Of a DNA stretch of 64,000 nucleotides, positions 60,223 through 64,000 are shown piece by piece. The position numbers were made by a program, and so were the translations under genes. How positions within the stretch are numbered: the first letter of the stretch is position 1; every line of letters begins with the position of its first letter. The notes beneath the pieces were generated by a model that saw only the letters and a program-made list of their open reading frames with translations, had not been told where the DNA came from and searched no databases. Source of the DNA: Gp7-AA6 sp036001245 (lineage in GTDB: Bacteria; Acidobacteriota; Thermoanaerobaculia; UBA5066; Gp7-AA6); the NCBI GenBank assembly GCA_036001245.1, contig DASYUL010000014.1, positions 1 through 64,000 on the forward strand, in the 5' to 3' direction.

Positions 60223-60932
60223 TCGAGATGATCCGCCGCTTCGTGCGGCAGAAGTTCGGATCCGCAGGTCTCGTCGTCGCGCTCGCGGTGCTCGGGCTCG
60301 TCCAGCTTCTGAGCCTCGCGGCCCAGGGAGCGGCCGGCGGTTTCGCGATGGCTGGCTGGGCGATTTTCGTCATCGCTGCCGGGTCCGTGTCAAAGGACAT
60401 TTCGAGCGGCGCTTTGCAGATGATTCTGTCGAGGCCGATCCGACGGACGCAGTACCTCTTCGGCCGCTACTTCGGGGTCCTCCTGTCCTACGCGCAGTTC
60501 CTCCTCCTGACGAGCGTCCTCTCGTTTCTCTTCGTCCATCTCGTCGTCTTGCGAACGGCGCGCGGAGCGGCGGCGGACTTCTCGACAGCCGGGCTGGCGG
60601 TCGGAGCGGGACAAGCCTTTTTGACCGGTGCGCTTCAGGCTGCGATCCTTCTCCTCTTTTCGACGTTCCTCCCGGGCATCGCGGACCTCCTCGGACTCCT
60701 CCTCGTCTACCTCGTGCTGAACCTGCCCCAGTTCTCGCAGGCGCCCTGGCTGAGGACCGCCGGAGAGCGCGCGCGTGAGAACATGCTGCCGTCGGTCGAG
60801 TGGGCGAGGGTTCTCCGCGGCGACGGAGCGCTCGGCGCGGCGACCGGCCGTTTCGTCTTTGCGTTGACCGTTTACCTCGTGCTCGCGGCGATCGTATTCA
60901 GCCGGAGGGAGCTGCCGTATGGCCAGGATTGA
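60219..60932 (+). CDS. ABC exporter permease
   Basis: This 237-residue ABC-2-type membrane protein with about six helices has the motif ISSGALQMILSRPIRRTQYLFGRYFGVLLSY, as in NosY/ABC-2 permeases. The GTG start at 60219 overlaps the ATPase stop; an ATG at 60228 is also possible. Its 3' end overlaps the thioredoxin-like gene. Confidence 0.9.
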   Translation: MIEMIRRFVRQKFGSAGLVVALAVLGLVQLLSLAAQGAAGGFAMAGWAIFVIAAGSVSKDISSGALQMILSRPIRRTQYLFGRYFGVLLSYAQFLLLTSVLSFLFVHLVVLRTARGAAADFSTAGLAVGAGQAFLTGALQAAILLLFSTFLPGIADLLGLLLVYLVLNLPQFSQAPWLRTAGERARENMLPSVEWARVLRGDGALGAATGRFVFALTVYLVLAAIVFSRRELPYGQD

Positions 60933-61503
60933 GATGCCGGAGACGCCGGAAGGTTTTCCGCTGGCGGCCGAATCCCCGCGGCCGGCCGGTGCGGGCTCTC
61001 AGTCGAAGATCCCCTCGCTCCTCTTCCTCGTCCTCGTCGCGGCGGCGCTCTTCCGCATCGTGACGGCGGCGATCGACCGGGGAACGCGGGACGAAGGGGG
61101 CGGGCTCGTCCGCTGGACCGCCGGCGAGTCGGCGGCAGCGACCGCGCGGGCTTCAGGGAAACCGATCCTCTACGACTTCACCGCGGAGTGGTGCGGCCCC
61201 TGCAAGATGCTCGACGCGAACGGGTGGAGCGACCCCGAAGTCGCCGCGCTCGTGAACGCGTCCTACGTTCCCGCCCGAGTCGTGGATCGCATGCGCGAAG
61301 AGGGAAAGAATCCCGCGTGGATCGACGAGCTCCAGCGGCGTTACGGCGTCGGCGCCTTCCCGACTCTCGTGATCGCCGGGCCGGACGGGAAGGCCATCGC
61401 GGTCGCGCAGGGCTTCGCGGGCAAGCCCAACCTCGTCGAGTTCCTCCGAGGACCGCTCCGAAAGGCGGACTCTCCGGCGCCTCCGAACGGCAACCCGCCC
61501 TAG
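60919..61503 (+). CDS. Membrane-anchored thioredoxin-like protein
   Basis: In this 194-residue protein an N-terminal membrane helix (IPSLLFLVLVAAALFRIVTAAI) anchors a thioredoxin domain with the active site AEWCGPCKML and the cis-Pro motif VGAFPTLVI. It probably reduces disulfides in the periplasm. The classic CGPC contrasts with the UGA-containing active site of the DsbA-like protein at 31.8 kb. The stop overlaps the convergent uvrA stop by 4 bases. Confidence 0.92.
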   Translation: MARIEMPETPEGFPLAAESPRPAGAGSQSKIPSLLFLVLVAAALFRIVTAAIDRGTRDEGGGLVRWTAGESAAATARASGKPILYDFTAEWCGPCKMLDANGWSDPEVAALVNASYVPARVVDRMREEGKNPAWIDELQRRYGVGAFPTLVIAGPDGKAIAVAQGFAGKPNLVEFLRGPLRKADSPAPPNGNPP

Positions 61504-64000
61504 CGCGGCTCCCCGACGCGTTGCCGGCGCTCCTCCGGCGGCGGAACAGGCACCGTTGCCTCCGCGAGAAATCTGCCGGTGACGCTCGCAGGCGACCGGC
61601 GGATCTCGTCGGGAGATCCCTCCGCGACGATGCGGCCGCCCTCGTCGCCTCCCCCCGGACCGAGATCGATGATCCAGTCGGACGCCGCCAGGAACTCGAG
61701 GTGGTGCTCGACGGCCACGACGGAGTGGCCCCGTGAGATCAGGCGACGGAACGTTCCGAGGAGGCGATCGACGTCCGATGCGTGGAGACCCGTCGTCGGC
61801 TCGTCGAAGAGGAAGAGCACCCCGCGCGAAGTCGCCGGACGGATCTCGAGAAACGAGGCGAGCTTCAACCGCTGCGCTTCGCCGCCCGACAGGGTCGCCG
61901 TCGGCTGGCCGAGCGGCAGGTACCCGAGGCCCGCCTCGTGGAGCGGCGTCAGCCGGCGGACGATCGCCGGCTCGTCCGAGAAGAACGTCATCGCCTCGTC
62001 GAGGGTCATCGCGAGCACGTCCCCGATGTTCTTCCCGCGGTGGCGCACCGCGAGGACCCGGCCCTGGAACCGCCGCCCGTCGCACGCGTCGCAGCGGACC
62101 GTGACGTCCGCGAGGAACTGCATGTCGATCGTCTGCCATCCCGTGCCCTTGCACACCTCGCAGCGACCGCCGGGAGAGTTGAACGAGAAGTCCCGCGGCG
62201 TGATGCGGCGGGAGACCGCCCGCGCCGTCCGGGCGAAGACCTGGCGGATCTCGTCCCAGGCCTTCGTATAGGTCACGGGGTTCGAGCGGGCGGAGCGGCC
62301 GAGCGGGCTCTGGTCGACGAGAAGGATGTCCGAGACGAGCTCGAGCCCCTCGATGCGGTCGTGGCGGCCCACGTCGAGCTGCACCGTCCCCTTGAACCGG
62401 CGCGCGTAGGCGTTGTGGAGGACATCGCGAACGAGCGTCGACTTCCCTGAGCCGGACACGCCCGAAACCGACACGAGCCGGCCGAGCGGGAAGCGCACCG
62501 TCAGGTTCTTCAGGTTGTGCTCGCTCGCGCCGACGACGGTGACCGCGCCTTCCGCGCGCCGGAATGCGACCACGCGGCCGCCGCGCGCAGGGCGCGGGAC
62601 ACGCAGCTCCTTCGCCGGATCGCCGGCGGCGCGCCGGCCGGGCAGCCCCCGCCGGCGCAGCAGCTCTCCGGTCGCCGACGACTTCACGCGCGCCAGAGCT
62701 CGGGGCGTCCCCTCGAAGAGCAGGTCCCCTCCCGCGCTGCCCGCGCCGGGTCCGAGGTCGATGACGTGGTCCGCCGCTTCGATCGCTTCCGGATCGTGCT
62801 CGACCACGACGACGGTGTTTCCGCGGTCGGCGAGGCGGCGCAGGATCGCGAGGAGGCGGCGGGTATCGACGGCGTGGAGACCGATCGTGGGCTCGTCGAG
62901 GACGTAGAGGGTTCCGGTCAGCGAACCGCCGAGCGCCGACGCGAGCCCGATCCGCTGCGCCTCGCCGCCCGAGAGGGTCCGCGCGGCGCGCGACAGCGTC
63001 AGGTACTCGAGCCCGACGTCGTTCATGTAGCGCACGCGCGAGCGGATCTCGGCGACGACCGACCCGAGACGCTCCTGCTCCTCCGGCGAGAGCTGAAGGT
63101 CGTCGAACCACGTCTTCAGGTCCCGGAGCGAGAGGTCGGCGAGCTCCGCGATCGTCCGATCGCGGAAGCGCACGCAGAGAGAAGACGCTCCCAGGCGTGC
63201 ACCGCGACAGTCGGGGCAGAGCCGGTACGCGCGGTAGCGCGCCAGCAGCACCCGGACGTGGATCTTGTACCGCTTTGTCTCGAGCCACTCGAAGAATCCC
63301 GTGATCCCGTAGAACTCCCCGCGGCCCCGGATCAGGACCTCGCGCTCGTGCGCCGTGAGCCGCTCGACGGGAACGTCGGTGCGGACGGAAAATCGCCGGC
63401 AGGCGCGGAAGAGATCGTCGTAGGCGGACTCGTAGGCCGGCGTGTTCCACGCGGCGACCGGGCGCTCATCGAGACGAAGTCCGGGGTCCGGGATGACCTT
63501 CTCGAGATCGACGCCGATGACCCGCCCGAAACCCTGGCACGTCGAGCACGCGCCGAGCGGCGAGTTGAACGCGAAGAGCGGAGGAGTCGGGTCCCGGAAG
63601 TCGCAGCCACAGCCCGGGCAGTGCAGCCCGCGGCGGAACGTGCGCGACCCGTGGTCCGTGCGCGCCGAAAGACAGCCGGACATCGCGAACGCCGCCTCGA
63701 CGGCCGCGGCGATCTCAGGTCGGGACTCCTCTGCGACGACGAACCGTCCGACGACCACCGCGAGCCGGCCCTCCCCGTCCAGGAGCGCCGGGACGTCTGC
63801 CGGGTCATCCGGGATCTCCACGGTTTCACCGTCGGGCGCGAGCGCCCGGAAGAAACCGGCGCGCTTCAGCTCCGCGACCCGCAGAGCCTCCTCGCGCTCG
63901 CGCTTGCGGAGCGCCCTTCCTCTTTCCGGACGGCCGTTGCCGCGCCACTGGAGTGGAGCGGCGAGCACGACACGTGATCCCTCCTCGGAGGCGGCGAGCT
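61500..64000 (-). CDS. uvrA: Excinuclease ABC subunit A, 5' end beyond the window
   Basis: At least 832 residues are visible; the start lies outside the window. Seen are the first zinc-finger pair (CPGCGCDF, CSTC), the signature LSGGEAQRIGLASALGGSLTGTLYVLDEPTIGLH, the second Walker A GVSGSGKSTLV, the second zinc finger (CEVCKGTGW, CDAC) and the second signature LSGGEAQRLKLA with LFLFDEPTTGLH. The part before the visible region would hold the first Walker A. UvrA finds DNA damage for nucleotide excision repair. Confidence 0.95.
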   Translation of the reverse strand, partial: LAASEEGSRVVLAAPLQWRGNGRPERGRALRKREREEALRVAELKRAGFFRALAPDGETVEIPDDPADVPALLDGEGRLAVVVGRFVVAEESRPEIAAAVEAAFAMSGCLSARTDHGSRTFRRGLHCPGCGCDFRDPTPPLFAFNSPLGACSTCQGFGRVIGVDLEKVIPDPGLRLDERPVAAWNTPAYESAYDDLFRACRRFSVRTDVPVERLTAHEREVLIRGRGEFYGITGFFEWLETKRYKIHVRVLLARYRAYRLCPDCRGARLGASSLCVRFRDRTIAELADLSLRDLKTWFDDLQLSPEEQERLGSVVAEIRSRVRYMNDVGLEYLTLSRAARTLSGGEAQRIGLASALGGSLTGTLYVLDEPTIGLHAVDTRRLLAILRRLADRGNTVVVVEHDPEAIEAADHVIDLGPGAGSAGGDLLFEGTPRALARVKSSATGELLRRRGLPGRRAAGDPAKELRVPRPARGGRVVAFRRAEGAVTVVGASEHNLKNLTVRFPLGRLVSVSGVSGSGKSTLVRDVLHNAYARRFKGTVQLDVGRHDRIEGLELVSDILLVDQSPLGRSARSNPVTYTKAWDEIRQVFARTARAVSRRITPRDFSFNSPGGRCEVCKGTGWQTIDMQFLADVTVRCDACDGRRFQGRVLAVRHRGKNIGDVLAMTLDEAMTFFSDEPAIVRRLTPLHEAGLGYLPLGQPTATLSGGEAQRLKLASFLEIRPATSRGVLFLFDEPTTGLHASDVDRLLGTFRRLISRGHSVVAVEHHLEFLAASDWIIDLGPGGGDEGGRIVAEGSPDEIRRSPASVTGRFLAEATVPVPPPEERRQRVGEPR

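Noticed and set aside
1..64000. tRNA, rRNA, prophage or transposase genes
   Set aside because: None recognised by eye in either strand; a dedicated scan was not possible.

Overview
The window is about 64 kb of high-GC DNA from a diderm bacterium. The best guess is a soil- or sediment-type Acidobacteriota (Thermoanaerobaculia-like). This rests on three CRTAC1-type FG-GAP/UnbV proteins, TPR-rich membrane proteins, a multihaem cytochrome, LpxH, Mla lipid transport and gliding-type ABC genes. No rRNA or tRNA gene, phage gene, transposase or CRISPR array was recognised, so the taxon is an inference.

Layout. 1-2.8 kb is accessory DNA: two integron gene cassettes (a frameshifted DUF6429 gene and a DUF3303 gene) bounded by two well-formed attC sites, then a GYD protein, a small membrane protein, a CPBP protease and a truncated membrane ORF. 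2.85-19.5 kb is mostly housekeeping: tatC-tatB, a CtpA-like protease, a secreted repeat protein, a UPF0104 flippase-like protein, nrdR-hsp20-lon, thiL-DUF2062, a TMTC-like TPR protein, a sigma-54 activator, aroA and lpxH. 19.6-27.5 kb holds a large secreted subtilase, a five-haem cytochrome/TPR protein and an FG-GAP/UnbV lipoprotein.

27.5-36.3 kb is the most unusual region. It carries two LuxR-type regulators with degenerate receiver domains and two paralogous secreted Cys-rich proteins, one with five 162-bp tandem repeats. Between these two lies a periplasmic DsbA-like protein whose first active-site Cys codon is TGA, followed by a SECIS-like hairpin. A stand-alone receiver with a CRP-like palindrome upstream closes the region. 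Short motifs are shared by the upstream regions of several of these genes. A plausible reading is a regulated secretion module with a dedicated selenocysteine oxidoreductase.

36.3-41.4 kb holds two more FG-GAP/UnbV proteins. 41.4-50.3 kb holds a macro-domain protein, Mrp, PlsC, mlaEFD and a UDP-sugar cluster (4-epimerase, Ugd, Uxs). 50.3-64 kb holds a ferredoxin, a cytochrome c, a Lon-N protein, a Ycf46-like AAA protein divergent from a pentapeptide protein, a Gld-type ABC exporter operon with DUF4340, a second ABC exporter, a thioredoxin-like protein and the 3' part of uvrA.

Two families of small repeats run through the window: a REP-like GC-rich hairpin, amplified in frame inside one FG-GAP gene, and at least seven patches of degenerate 7-bp tandem repeats with different consensus sequences.
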